64,000 bases of DNA, from the NCBI GenBank assembly GCA_036937835.1, contig CM072869.1, forward strand, positions 6,794,001 to 6,858,000, given 5' to 3'. Below are positions 51,191 to 63,950 of the stretch, piece by piece; within the stretch, counting starts at the first letter, position 1, and each line of letters opens with the position of its first letter. The position numbers were made by a program, and so were the translations under genes. The notes beneath the pieces are model-generated. The model saw only the letters and a program-made list of their open reading frames with translations, did not search any database and was not told where the DNA came from. This DNA comes from Pampus argenteus. Lineage: Eukaryota > Chordata > Actinopteri > Scombriformes > Stromateidae.

Positions 51191-53545
51191 GTCACTGGGG
51201 AAATCTGACAATCCCCCTCAACATCTCTACATGAACCAATGTACAGGCCTCCTTTAACCCCTCCAACCACATAAAACACACTCCACAAGACCCTGGGCTA
51301 TTTTTCACATTAAAGGCCCTGCATGCTGCTGCTGGGATTTTATGCCTGCAGAACATTTGATGAATTCTGCCAATTTTCTTCTCTGAGCACCAATCCTGTG
51401 TGGAGTATTCCCTTTATTGCGCAACTCGCTCAAAGTGTATCGCATCGTTCAATCTGCTCTAAAACTCATTGTCCGCCTTTTTTACATGTTTATTATCCAA
51501 CCTCTTGCCATAATCACTCAGTGCAAGGACAACTGCTATAAACGGACAAAGGGAAAGGAGACTTTAACAGTCGATGTCAAAAGTGTTGAGAAGCACGGTA
51601 GGTGAAGTTTATGAATGGATTGTGCAGTGTCACCGTCTACCACCACCACCATCCCCACCCTGCTCCCTACACACTCGTCCCTTTATCTGCTGTGTTGTGG
51701 ATCATCACATGTTGCATTAATGAAATGCTTACGATGAAACATGCAACAGCTTCTGCAGGTTTAGCAATACATGGGCAGCACACCAATACAAACACCATGA
51801 CCAGGACACACTAAGGTGTGCATACAGATAAGATACACACACACACACTCACACAGAAACATAACGTGGTGTTCACAATGCTACACGTAAAGGATTGTTG
51901 GGAAAGCATTTCATCGCATTTCTTATTGAACTTGACCCTGTTTGTCAGATGTGCAGGTTAATAATAATATACACCCCGCTGTTCTTCTCAAATGACTTTT
52001 ACCATGAAATGATATCAACACAGTGTTTCATCTTCATCACTTACAGTTTATAGCTGAATGCAAGATAATTGTGCTACATTATTTTGGCTGGATTAGGAAA
52101 TTCTGCGGTGGAATATAAATATGATTAGGGACTGTTGGGAGGAAACCGAGTGCTAAGTTAATCAACTTATTCAAGGTTAATGGTACATGCAGAGTATATT
52201 TGTTGAAGAGATTTAGAGATGCACAGTTAATATCTGTGCTTAACTTTTGGAGTGAGTTTCAATGTAAAAATGAAAGGGAAGAAAAACAAATTAGTGTAAA
52301 AGCAGCACTTGGGTGGATGAATAACTAATGGATGAGCAGCCTCGGTGATAACTGGTAATTGGTATGGGGGGTGGGTGGGTGGGGGGCAGGAAATGGGGGG
52401 AGTAGCTGGATAATGCTATGTGCTGTACAGATCAGCAAAATGGACTGGCTGGCGTGAAAAGATGTTGTAAGGAGTAATGGTGCCATCCATATGCTGACTG
52501 AAGAAAAAAAATCAAGGGTACTGTCATGGAACATCTCTTTATGTGCTGAGAATAAGCCAGAGAGGAGGTACGATGTCCATGCGGCGGCGTTTTCAATATC
52601 ATATAATTAAAATTTCCTGACTGTTTATGCAACTGTAGCTCATTTATGTTGTCCCCCTATGTACAATACCTCAAGAAAAAGGAAGACAACAAAAATGTTT
52701 TTAAAAAAACTCTGGTTTTGTCATTCTGGTTGGTCAAAATAACTTCTGAGATCTCGGTAATGTAATGTAAATAAGCCGAAACTTTAGCCGAACCCATTTG
52801 CAGACTTCTTTAAGAGATACTATTGCATTCACAGATCTCAGCAACTGCCCTCCTGAGTGCCATGTTCTTATTATTAAGCGAAAATAGAAAAGAGAATAAC
52901 ACTCAAGTTGTAAGAAACTGGTCTCTTTCTATTAACGCCACGATTTCCCGTCAAGTTTTAGAGTGAATAAAAGATGACACACGTAGCAGATGGCACTAGT
53001 TATGCCAACGAATGCCAGGGCTGGTCTTACTGATGGTGGCCTGGGGAGACTCTGAAAGCACTAAATTGTTTCCTTCACATTTAATATGCTCATTCTTGCA
53101 GCAGAGGCAATTAACACTGGCTAAGCACTATTTACATAATTCCAGACACACTTGGGATCGCAACAAAGGCGTCTTGTGCGACTTTCCCCATCCCTCGCTG
53201 TCTTACTGGCTCTTTGTCCACGAGGCTGTGGTTTCGGTAACGACTGGAGGTCAGACGGTGGCACGTGGAGCTTTGACAGTGCAAATAATAAACTGGGAGA
53301 GTTTGAAAGGTCAGTCAGGACCCCTGCAGCTGGCCACTGATCAGCGTGTTAGCCATTAACTGGGGGCCAGGTCAGGTGGGATGTCAAGAACGGAAAGTGG
53401 GGAAGATAATAAAAAGGAAATAAGGAGAGCAAAACTCAACTAAAATGTTTTAAATTCTAGTCTACCTGCTAAAGATATGTCTAAAAAAATGATTTGGTTT
53501 TGCACATAGTTTCTGTGATTGCGAGTATCTCCTGCCTGAAGCTGC

Positions 53546-53566
53546 TTTTTTTTTTTTTTTTTTTTT
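53546..53566. repeat. Poly-T run (21 nt)
   Basis: Uninterrupted T homopolymer in non-coding sequence. Confidence 0.95.
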
Positions 53567-55100
53567 AACCAGAGGCAAATAGAGTAATTAGTGTCCCATC
53601 ACAAATGTCAACCGCCACAAAAGACACTGACAACAAAGCAGACCGGGAAGATCTAGACCGCTCCGTGGTCAATTCTGCCAATGTCAAAGAGAACAAAGGA
53701 TCGGCTTACAGACGATAGCCTGCGGCTGCCAGGGCTGAACTCTCATTCAAGCTCATCTTCATATCTTAATTCAAGCACTAGGAAAAAGGTTTCAGAGAAG
53801 GTGAAGATGGGTGATGTCTGGCAGGTAAACGGCTGGTGTTTTTGATGAAATGTCAGGTTTATGGAGTCGCAGGATTATAAAGGCCTCTCTCTAGTGCCCA
53901 ATGAGTAAATATGAGGTTATTGACTTCAGAGCACTTAGAAAAGCTCAACACCACAGGGATTAAGACAACATACCAGCCAGCTCTCTGATTTTACCAAGAG
54001 CAAGTTTGAGAAGACTTAGTGATTTAGTAGAGTAATTGCATTCACCTGGCAGCTAACAATATACACTCCAGCAGTAAAAAAAAATCCTTGAGTGTGGAAA
54101 GCGAAGACAACCTCACGGTGTGACGGGACAGACAGCACGCAGACTAAAAGACAGCAAAACAAGCTATTCAAAAGTGACTCCATTTCAAAGGACACGGCAG
54201 TACATGAGATCAACATTTCCAATGAAAGCCAGAGCTGTCCAATTAGGATGGCATTTGCAATGAGACAGTGATGAAGTTGCCGATGATTATCTTATCCGTG
54301 TAAAGAGCAGAGGCGCACAATGCATGATTAAATGGAAGGACATTATCTGAGAAGAGCGATCACAACGGTAATCAATCCACTTCAAGGCTCCCCCGCTGTG
54401 TTGCTCGTGGCACAACAAGTTGAACTCAGCTTTACGGCACGTCGGTTCGGATGAAAGCGGCTGCTACGTGAAATTGTGACACAGCGAGACTCGAAAGATT
54501 CGACGTCTGCGCTTTTCTCTCAACCCACTTGAGTCTCACTCATTGTCAGGTCCCACAGTCAATAAACAAAAGGGAAATTAAAGGAAACTGGATGCGATTC
54601 AGCGTTTCCCTACTGTGTCCTGATTACACAGTTGGAACAGTGGAGTGGAGATAGAAATGATGCTCAGAAGAGCTACTGACAGAAACAGGGAATGGCATTA
54701 AAAAAAAACCCCTAATTATCCAGATTGACCTGATTAGTCATTTGCTCATAAACAGCCAAACATAAAGTGCACCATGTTTAGGCAAAACAGATGGCTGACA
54801 ATGAGCTGCTAATCAGAAAAAAAATAAAAATGTTAAAAGCCTCCTAGTGGTTGATATATAAGTAGGTCAAGTGACGTTTTTTTATGCCCCAATACAATGT
54901 CCGCCAGGTGCAGACTAGTTTTGGTTTATTTATATATTATTTTGTATAATATTTGGGTGATGAAATTAAAAGAAGCAGTTCAGACATAATATATATATAA
55001 ATATTGCAATTAAATTTTACATTACTTATTACATATTTCTTTCTGTATTAAAATTACAATGATACACATGTGTAATAATACACATTGATCACTTATTGTA

Positions 55101-55164
55101 CTGGCTAAATAATCCATTAATTGAGAAAATAATCAATAGTAACTGTACTGATATAGTTGCACCC
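55101..55164 (-). mobile_element. hAT-type MITE terminal fragment
   Basis: On the - strand it reads GGGTGCAACTATA...CTATTGATTATTTTCTCAAT and then TAATGGATTATTT. It matches the same family as 59680-59920. Only one end is recognisable and it carries small changes. Confidence 0.5.
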
Positions 55165-55984
55165 ACTCCGCACTACACTCCTATAACAGAGTTATAGTCA
55201 AGACCTGATTGATTCTAATGATTTTAATGGCCTGAGCCATTTTCATTGCAGCATCACATTTGGACCAACCATTAGCAAGCAAATATTTTTTTCTTTATAG
55301 AGCTGTATGAAAGTTCACTTATAAGTGACAAGCAATGACAGAAACGCACAAATAAAGCTTTATGTTGTGATCAATTAAATGTCATTAGAGCACTGCTGGC
55401 TCTACCGGAGTCCCTTTATACCTGTCTAACAGCAGGGATTAAGTAACCTCTAATAGAAAACACGGCAAACAATGTCAGCCAGTCTTTTCAGAAGGTAATG
55501 AAACACCTGTCAAAACATGTTTATATGACCTGAAGCTTTGCACAGTAAATGAGCTGTAACATTGCCTTGCTTTTTTGATAGAGAATACATTAATGAAAAA
55601 AATAGTCCACCTGGCACTTTTAATGAATGCAAAATAAATAAATAATAAAAAAAAAAACAAGCAAACAAACCAATCTTGATTAAGAACACCTGGTGCTGTT
55701 GTTGTTTGAAGAGTGCATCCAGGAATGAGTGCAATGATTTACAGGCAATACACAAAGTTCCTGATTAATGAATCTGCCATCTCTTGAAGTTTCTCCAAAA
55801 AAAAAGAAGAAAAGTGCTGATGAACATATTGAGCTTGTGGAGGCACTCCAGGGCTGCACTTATTAGCTGGCACTTCAGAAATATTTTGACATCACAAGGA
55901 GTACGCAGGCAACTGTGCTGCATTCACTGATGAGCAAGAGGGTGGGATATTGGGGGGTGGTGGGTAATGTGGTAATGGTATGCA

Positions 55985-56027
55985 TGTGTGGTGGTGGTGG
56001 TGGTTGTGGTGGTGATGATGGTGGTAG
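55985..56027. repeat. (TGG)n-rich tract
   Basis: Mostly TGG units with TTG and TGA variants. Neighbouring G-rich sequence (about 55949-55962) adds to a G-rich + strand. Confidence 0.85.
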
Positions 56028-56309
56028 AGGGGGTCTTTACACTGCCATGGGAACCATAAGTAGGACACGTATGTGACGCCTGTGGTGTGTGTTTGGTGTT
56101 CCCTTGTTTCATAAGGCTCAGGCTCCTCTGGCTAATGGGTGTAATAAAGGATTGTTCATGCCAGGGTCCGCTCATTTATTCCCGTTCCTGAGAGTGCGAA
56201 GGGTACCGCTACAGCAATCAGCCTCTACTCACCGGCTAATTCCTAAGTAGATTTATACTCCGACTGTGTAATGGATGCTCTGTGTGCACGCCCTTGTGAT
56301 TGTTCCTCG

Positions 56310-56333
56310 GTGTGTGTGTGTGTGTGTGTGTGT
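56310..56333. repeat. (TG)n microsatellite
   Basis: A pure TG run of about 12 units. Confidence 0.95.
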
Positions 56334-58459
56334 ACTTTAAACACATCCTACCTGCGCACAAAGTCAGTGTTGTTTAACAAGGCTTTATCCCTACAACTGT
56401 GAGGCCAAGATTAAACTTTAAATCAGCTATTAAACCAAATCACAGGCTTGGCTTGGTTTGGATACCAATGAAGCTTACATTTATACCTAGCGCACGCACC
56501 TGGACCATACAGGCTGCAGCAGGGCTGTCATCTGTCCTGGCTCAGAGGAACAGGAACAGGTCACTTGTGGCTGTGATGGAGAAGACTCCTGCCAGACACA
56601 GGTGACAGCTGCTCTGCCTCCCCAGCACAGAGTGTGTGCTATGAGGGGGTAAATGAAGCCAGGAGAACGATGTATGTCGTAATGTTCCAAGTCTCAGGTC
56701 ACGGGTTGCTAGATTAACCAGCACAAATACTCCCCTTCATCTTATTTTGACTTATTTTTCCTTCTCTTTCCACCACTAAAAAATTGTCACACAGCCCTGT
56801 CAAATGCATGACTCGAGAACACTGAAGGTAGACACAAGCAAACACAAACTCCGAAACGAGCTGAGGAAGGCTGAGAAATTGAGCAACAGCAGGGTGCAGC
56901 TGACCACGTTAGCTGAAGTGGAAGTTCTTCTTTTGTTTTTGTTTGCTGGACGGTGTGCAGGGTTGGCAAGCGTTAAGGTTCATTTATACCATGGCCGCCG
57001 CTTGGCAAGGATCGCCACTCCATGTGGAGCCAATGTAACACCAGAATGAGACCAAATGGCTCTCTCAATTGGAAGGCAGTGAGGGGGAGGGGGGTGTATT
57101 GGTGAAGGGCATCTGCTCAACATTTACCTAGTGTTTTATAATTAGATGAGCGCAACTGCTCGGGAGCAAAGCGTCTGTTGCATTGTGATTTTCCGATAAC
57201 GATTCTGCGACTCGGGGAAACAGGCGGAGGAGGGTAGATTGAGACAATTAGCAAGGCTAATAAAATACGAACCATATTGCGAGTGAAAAGGAATCTGTGT
57301 TCAAAACATACAGGCTGGTGGTGGGGTGGAAGTTGATCATGACAAATGCTAATTGGTCCCAAGCAGCAGTAGGGCAACCTGTTAAAGCCTGCTCACATCT
57401 GGCACTTATAGTTTTCTCTCTTACTCTGTTTCACGCTTTTAATTCTCTGCCAAACACCAACATTTAGCACTAGAGGATAACAGCTCAGTGGGTGGAGAAA
57501 CAGAGTCCACTATACTATATGATGCCCCCACCCACTGCCTCATGGAAACACTTGATTCACACAAAATGCTTTTTTTTCTGTATCAACAGAGTTTCACTTG
57601 ACACAGCAGGAAAAGCAAAGGTGTAACTCTACCAAGGCCCTGGGACTGGTTTCGTCCAACGCCTTTCCAAGTTCAAAAACGATTATTTTAAAGTTGTCTG
57701 AATTAAAGTTGACTTCTTCAACATTTTTTAAAAAAGCTATCTGTGCAAAGGCAGGTGCTCATTACTGCCACCTCGTGTAAAAGTCCATACAGTAACTTAT
57801 GGTGTGTCTTTCAGCTAATGTTTTTACGACATATGAGATGAAACAACTGCTGCAGTCAGTTTGCACATGCTACAATCAGGATTTGTCACTTCAGAGTTGT
57901 AGCTCCTCTTCTCTCACCTACCGTCTAAATTTGAACTTACCTCAGGTGTTGAACACACTGGGGATAATTCAGGTGTTACCTCTGTTAACTATACATTTCA
58001 ACTTTATTCTGCATGTGTATTAATATTAAAACATATTTTGGTACAAACATATTTTTTTTGCTTTTTATAATCGCGTTCAGTAAAATCTCGGCTACAAGCG
58101 ACATCTGTATTCAATATTGTTTCACGTATGAGATGACAAACTTCTCCGCTGGCAGGCTTCAGGCTTTAGTGACCATTTTCTGGCGTAGACTTTATATCTT
58201 GGATTCACCTGGGGCTGCTGCTGAGGTGTGGGCTGCAGGGTAGACATGTCAGACAAAGACAGAGAGGAAAAGCGGAACTCCCTCAGTTGTGCGACTGCCA
58301 AATTCATTCCTCCACAAAGAACGGCAAGCGTGATAGATTTTCCCCAAGCGCCCGGGATATTTTCAGACAGTTTCCTGAAATGCAACTCTCTCCCAAGAGC
58401 AGGGAAATCTAGTGGAGAACTGAAAAAGCTTGATATGATTTTTTCCACACACTCGAATA

Positions 58460-58488
58460 CCCCCCCGCCCCCGCCCCCCCCTCCCTCC
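58460..58488 (-). repeat. C-rich run / potential G-quadruplex on the - strand
   Basis: The + strand has C7, G, C5, G, C8, T, CCC, TCC. The - strand therefore has at least four G runs of three or more with 1-nt loops, which fits the usual quadruplex pattern. If pdzrn4 transcription covers this region, the G-rich strand would be present in the pre-mRNA. Confidence 0.7.
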
Positions 58489-59299
58489 AGACTAGACAGA
58501 CACGCAAACAGTGTCAAGTGGGTGCTATCTATTTGCTACTTGTCCTGTCTGTTTTTACCGTGTTCTGTCAGTTCCCTGATGGATAGCAACCCTCAGGTGG
58601 TGGATGCTGCCTATCCTCATCCCACCTCCATCTATCCCAAAACATATTCTGCTATATTGATTAATTCACAAACAGTCTAAATGTACTCAAGTGTCTAAAA
58701 ACAGACATTCCTGTATTGATTACCTCAGTGCTATTCCCTCAGGCTCCCTCCGTTTCCAAGGCACGACTTCCAAGGAAAACACTGTTTCCAATTCACTTCT
58801 GCTATTGCTATAAAACGGTGGCGATTTCAAGTTCGATCAGACATTTCAAAAGTATATTTTATAATTTGCATTAATCACAGACCATGTTTAAAAGTTCAAT
58901 AAAGCATCCCATTTGCTTCGGGACTTCACTGTGGTCTTCTCTCACTGTTCAGCGTGTTTGTGTGGTGACAGCAGCCGCTCCCACTTCACATTTGACAAGC
59001 AACGGAGAGAAACTGACATGGACCGATGACACTCAGAGTTAGTGACGAGCCAGTGACACTAATGGACTACCACTCAGTACTCCCCTGACATTATCCAGTC
59101 TCCGTCTCGTCGTTCTTGATCTGTGTCTCTCGGATCAACAAAGAGGGAGTCCGCACATCCACACCATCCACAATAGTGTATGTAGTGTATCCCTGTACAT
59201 CCACACATTTTCTACCATTTATACAGGTCTGTGTCATAATGGTAGCATGCTAATCTCTCCAATATGTTTTGGTTTAGCTTGCCGTCTACACCGAAGCTT

Positions 59300-59635
59300 T
59301 CAGGAGGCTTCCAGATCGACGTCTTAACCACCTCAAATGGCTTGGTATCAACACACCTGAGATATTACTCTGTCCCAAAGGATGAGACCACCCACCCACC
59401 CACCCAGGAGGGTAATCTAATTTTGATCTCACTCTGTCGGGCCAACACACAGAGCTCATGACCATAGCTGAGGGTTCAAACACACACTGCGGATAAAACG
59501 AGAGCTTTTATCTTCAAGGTCAGCTTCCTCTTCATCTTGAAAGTCCAGATGCTGCACCAGATCTTACACTCTCTTTTTGAACGGCTCCAGCAATAATCAA
59601 AATCCTTCACTTGGGCCAGCATGAATCACTACCTT
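59300..59635. repeat. Degenerate copy of an abundant teleost repeat
   Basis: Blocks include CTTAACCACCTCAAATGGCT, GAGGGTAATCTAATTTTGAT, AGAGCTCATGACCATAGCTG followed by AGGGTT, AACGAGAGCTTTTATCTTCA with AGGTCAGCTTCCTCTTCA, GATGCTGCACCAGATC and TCCTTCACTTGGGCC. Their order matches a long interspersed sequence found many times in fish genomes. I know it by its conserved words but not its family name. The copy is heavily mutated and codes for nothing. Confidence 0.55.
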
Positions 59636-59679
59636 GTCATGATGGAAGGCTCCAGTGAAAGACTAAGATCAATTCAAAC

Positions 59680-59920
59680 TAGAACTGCAACAATTAGTAA
59701 AGTAGTTAAATGACAGAAAATTGATCTGCAACTATTCTGATAACTGGATAATTGTTTGTTATTCTTTAAGCAGAAATACCAACATTTGAAGCTTCCAGTG
59801 TCTCAATTGCAACGATTTGCTGGCATTTGTCACTATTACTTGACATTTCATTAAATAATTAATCGAGACAGTAATCGGCAGATTAATCAATATTGAAATT
59901 AATCGTTAGTTGCAGCCCTA
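59680..59920 (-). mobile_element. Complete hAT-type MITE with 8-bp target duplication
   Basis: The 241-bp element begins TAGAACTGCAAC and ends GTTGCAGCCCTA, which are imperfect terminal inverted repeats. It is flanked by identical 8-bp direct repeats ATTCAAAC at 59672-59679 and 59921-59928. An 8-bp duplication is the mark of hAT-superfamily transposition. Read on the - strand it starts TAGGGCTGCAACTAACGATT, the familiar beginning of a very abundant fish MITE. It has no transposase. It sits directly beside the repeat at 59300-59635. Confidence 0.88.
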
Positions 59921-60806
59921 ATTCAAACTATGAATCAGCCATGGCAGGACAGAGCAGCCTCGTTGCAATTAAGAAAACCCCAAGAGTTCCCAGGTGAGCG
60001 TTTAAAGGCTCGGCCTGCAACAGTAGTACCTGGTCTGGTTCAACCCAAAAGGGATACAGGGCCACTCTATGTGGACTTACCAGATGTAGATGGCTGCCAT
60101 ATTGAAAATAGATACTGTTCCCTATAATTTACCAGCCAGTAATATAAAATACAATTATGAGATGTGAGTTTATGTGAGTTTAGATTAAACCTGAGCGTTA
60201 TGAAAACAGATTTTCAAGCTTTTAGCAACTAAAAAGCATGAATGTAACTTCTGTAGAACAAGGAGCTGAGAAGGCAGGTGGCCCCCTCCTCAGTGCGTCA
60301 GTCTGCCTGCAAGTGTTGAGACTGTGAGTGGATCTGGGTTGTGTAGGAGGTGCTGGGTTGACTGCAGTGCTGCGGGGGAGAAAACATGGTCACCATTCCA
60401 ACCTTGCAAAGATTGCATCTCCTTCCTACTGTGAACTTCTGCTAGCTGCTGTTTCACAACAACGTGTTTGTGCTGTAAAAATAGTTTCCTTTCTCTCACA
60501 TGCTCATGTGTCTCAATACAAAATGACACGTTCTACTGCAACAAACATGATTTATCATATTGGGATTAGAATTTAACCAACTCCTCCGTATGGATCATTT
60601 CTTAAGTGCAAATCAATTAACCCGCATTTAACGCGCTGCATTGATGAGGCATTGATTCCATTCGCGAAAAGGCTGGAATTTAAAAAAAAAAAGCCATTGT
60701 GATGCTCTCATAGCGAATGCAGCTCATTAAACGCAAAGGCGTTTGGAACTGTGTCAGTGTGTCAATGTGACGGCAGCAGCAATAATATAACCACAGCTCC
60801 ACTCAC

Positions 60807-60821
60807 CTGTAAAACTGTAAT
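60807..60821 (-). other. Candidate 15-nt microexon
   Basis: On the - strand, TTTCTGTTTTCAG precedes ATTACAGTTTTACAG, which is followed by GTGAGTGG. Both splice signals are near consensus. The 15 nt would encode ITVLQ in phase 0 and is a multiple of three. Its position upstream of the known pdzrn4 exons, on the same strand, makes it a possible cassette, but chance pairing of splice words in 18 kb is also likely. Confidence 0.18.
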
Positions 60822-61269
60822 CTGAAAACAGAAACCCTCAAGCTTTACTTATATAAAAACACAGCCACGGCCATGTTGACTGGTTATTATACTCTGGGAA
60901 ATAATAACTGATACAACTGGCTCCTTTTGAATGACTGTTAGTTAGCTAATGTCACTGCAGGGGCCACATTCATGGAGCTTCTTAATACATTCCTCCCCAG
61001 GGTCTGGCCATGCGAGCTGTGGTGTGGAGAGGTGTGAGTGTGTGTCACCCTTCCCATCAAACGGCTGTCAGGCCGGGCTTATCATGGGAGTTGCAGGGGG
61101 TGCCCACTGACCTGTGGAGTGACACCAGCATGGCTGCCTCACACAGGGGGAGGGGGGCTTTGTCTCACCCTGACACCCCTAGTGCCAACCCACCTCCACC
61201 CCCAACACACACACAGACTGATCCCCTGACCTACGCTAGCGTTAGTTGTCCGCTCACTGAGGGATGTGC

Positions 61270-61312
61270 GAGTACATGCACACACACACGCAGTCACACA
61301 CACACACAGACA
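61270..61312. repeat. CA-rich tract
   Basis: Several short CA runs interrupted by CG and GT steps, in non-coding sequence. Confidence 0.85.
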
Positions 61313-62499
61313 CCTGTCACAGACAATCCACACCTTCTAAGTCTCAAGCAGAGGTTCAAGTGTAAAAGTAAGAGCAAAAAAAAAAAGAGAGAGGGAGAGT
61401 AAAAGACAGATAAAGAGTAAAAAAAAAAAAGGAGCGACGCAGAAAGCATCTACCACATGAACTCGAGGTTTTGTCACCTCTTTTTATCGACTGTAGATAA
61501 CGCAGGCAGCACCTGCCCTGACACCATCCTATTTCTCCAAATGTCAGCGGCGATGTTGGAGCCGATATCTTCCGGCTTGGAGGGGGAGGAACTGGACGCT
61601 GAATACATTGCACAGCGAAGATAAGAGAAAGCTTATGTATTCTGTCAAGTCCTCTCTTATTTCACCAGCAGCAAAAAGAGAACCTTGTTTTTCTCCTCAT
61701 CCAGCAACTACAGTCAAAAAATGCCTATAAAGACACAGATTATTGGTTCACAAATAAATTAGACTATTTGCAGTTGTTATTCATTCTTCACACGTCATGA
61801 GACATGAGGAATCAGGTAATATATACTATATATTGTATTGCAAGTATTGACATTATTAAAGCACATACATGACCCATCTGAAATCTTGGTTCCTTAAGTA
61901 TTTATCTATAACATTAAATATTAATGACTCCCTAGATGATATAATACAAGATTGAATTTGTATTGATAATTTTGCTAAAAAAAACAACAAAAAAACATCA
62001 CAATTTTTACTACATTCTGACAAAAATCTGATTGGTGCTCAGAAATATCAGATCTCCACTTCAAACCACTGGGAGCAGCACGGATGAAGCACAAAAGCAG
62101 AAATCTCTGATGTGTCACAGACAAAACTGTTTCGGTAGAAAATTGTCTGCTTATGGAGGACCCTATCGCTCATAGTGAGAGCTGATTAAGAAAATATCTT
62201 TTCAAGTCCTTTAGGTTACAGACTAACTAACTTTTCATAGTTGTAGGGAACGTTTCTCTAGCTGAAATCTTCTTCACTCCCTGCGTACAATCCTCACTAA
62301 TTGGGGCGGAGAAGGGAAGATGCGTTCACGTGAATGGTAATAAATTAATGAGGACCCTTCTATCTGCTTATACTAGAGAATCAGCAATAAGAGGCACCCT
62401 GGATGCAGATGCACATCCCCCATGTGTATCTCACAGGTCTTTGTAGTCACCAATGTTTGTAGTGAAAAGCACAAGCTGTCAGGTCTGTTCTCACTTTAC

Positions 62500-62735
62500 A
62501 CATAATACACACACAAACACCACCGTGCACACAAAAGCAGACAGAAGTTGGGAACAACAGTCCACAGTCTCCCATACAAGCAACCACACACAAACAGCGC
62601 ACACATTAGCATACAACACACACGCACACATATTCCCAACAATCAAGCACAGACGCACGCAAACCAATTTAGACAGAGACACAAATAATTATGTGCTTAC
62701 ACACATTTCTGTGCACACACACACACACATATTTG
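62500..62735. repeat. Diffuse CA-rich region
   Basis: About 230 bp of sequence dominated by CA and ACAC words, ending in a pure CA run at about 62714-62730. Open frames here read as His/Thr-rich peptides and are artefacts. Confidence 0.8.
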
Positions 62736-63180
62736 CATAAACAGTCATGCATGCACACCAGAGATGCGTGTGTGTAATGGGGAAAAAAAAAATAGCTGCT
62801 TTGAAATCCATAATGTCATGTTCTGAGTTATAAAGAGGACAACAAGTCATGGCTAATAATAACGGAGGCAGAAAAATATGCCTCCTTTGTCCTTCATTTA
62901 CTGGAAGGGATATGGTAACAAACAAAAAGATGAGGAAAGATCCCCAGCCGGGGGGATATAATGCTGTTTCCTAGCCTTTTACACACAAACTCACACAACA
63001 ACTGAGTCATACACCGGGTGCAATTCATTGAATAGACAGTCTGGTTCACTGGGGATCAGCGTTGAGATACTCAAGTATATAGTTCTTTTACTCAGTTGCT
63101 CCTTCAGTCTGATTGATGGCTTTTGATCTTGATGAGCGTGTGAAAATTAAACATGTAAGACGGGGCTCGGTATCACTCAC

Positions 63181-63212
63181 GGATGACGACACGCTGATGT
63201 CATCCTCATCCA
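63181..63212 (-). other. Candidate 32-nt microexon
   Basis: On the - strand, AAGTCTCACTTTCAG precedes a 32-nt segment starting TGGATGAGGATGACATCAGC, which is followed by GTGAGTGATACC. The donor is a near-perfect consensus. One frame reads DEDDISVSSS after a split first codon and would end in phase 0. I do not recall such a segment in PDZRN4. It could be an alternative exon, part of another gene, or chance. Confidence 0.2.
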
Positions 63213-63882
63213 CTGAAAGTGAGACTTAATCAGAGTGAGATTTCTTTTAGTCCGATGAATTAAGTGATGGAAATTTAAAAAAAAACAAGGTGAATAGGTT
63301 TGGTAACCTCTAGGACCTTCTTTGCTTCTATAATTGCTTTCTTGTTGTCGTCAGTGACTCAATGCCCTCGTCTGGATACCTTCAAACTGCAAAAACAAAC
63401 CTTCCACATTTGACACCTAACAATGAGACGTAGAGAAATCTGTTGTCTGATAAACAGCTTTGGTTCCCTCAGGGGAAAAAAAAAGGGTATGTTCATGCTT
63501 TGTTTGTGCGGATTCTTCCTTCATTGTAGCTGTGAGTGAGATGAAAGGAAAGAGGTGCAGAAGGGAAGGACATGCGGGAGATAAAAACTCATTTTGAAGA
63601 GCCATGTTCGTGTTGTGCTGGAGGAGCATAAGGAAACAAGGGGTCTGGAGGCTTGCTATGTGTCTGAAAAAGGTCAGCTGGGTTCTTATTGAGATAAGAA
63701 ACAGATGAAAAGGAAAAGGTCAATTCATCAGCTCTCTCTTAAATCCGCTCTGCTCCTCCACAGTAAGATTCAGTGGACTAACTGATAAAACCCATTGACT
63801 CCATGTCTGATGGCAAATGTGGCATCATATGTAACTGAGGAGTATATATATTATGAGAAAAAGAAAAAAGTGAATGTTGACG

Positions 63883-63950
63883 TGTTGTAAAGCGCTTCGA
63901 GTGGTTGGTAGACTGGAAAAGTGCTACATAATGCAGTCCATTTACCATTT
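63883..63950 (+). repeat. Short fragment of a dispersed teleost repeat
   Basis: TTGTAAAGCGCTTCGAGTGG, then AGACTGGAAAAGTGCTACAT and AATGCAGTCCATTTACCATTT, matches the tail-like word string (GTAAAGCGCTTTGAGTGG...AAAAGCGCTATATAAATGCAGTCCATTTACC) that recurs throughout fish genomes. Only this tail is recognisable here. Confidence 0.6.

Noticed and set aside
57943..57959. 17-nt interval on the - strand between TTATCCCCAG and GTAAGTTC
   Set aside because: It is too short, not a multiple of three, and has a weak branch and pyrimidine context. It was judged chance.
58122..58680. Overlapping 131-codon (-) and 150-codon (+) open frames
   Set aside because: They overlap antisense over the C-rich run, which produces poly-Pro and poly-Gly. 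Neither resembles a known protein.
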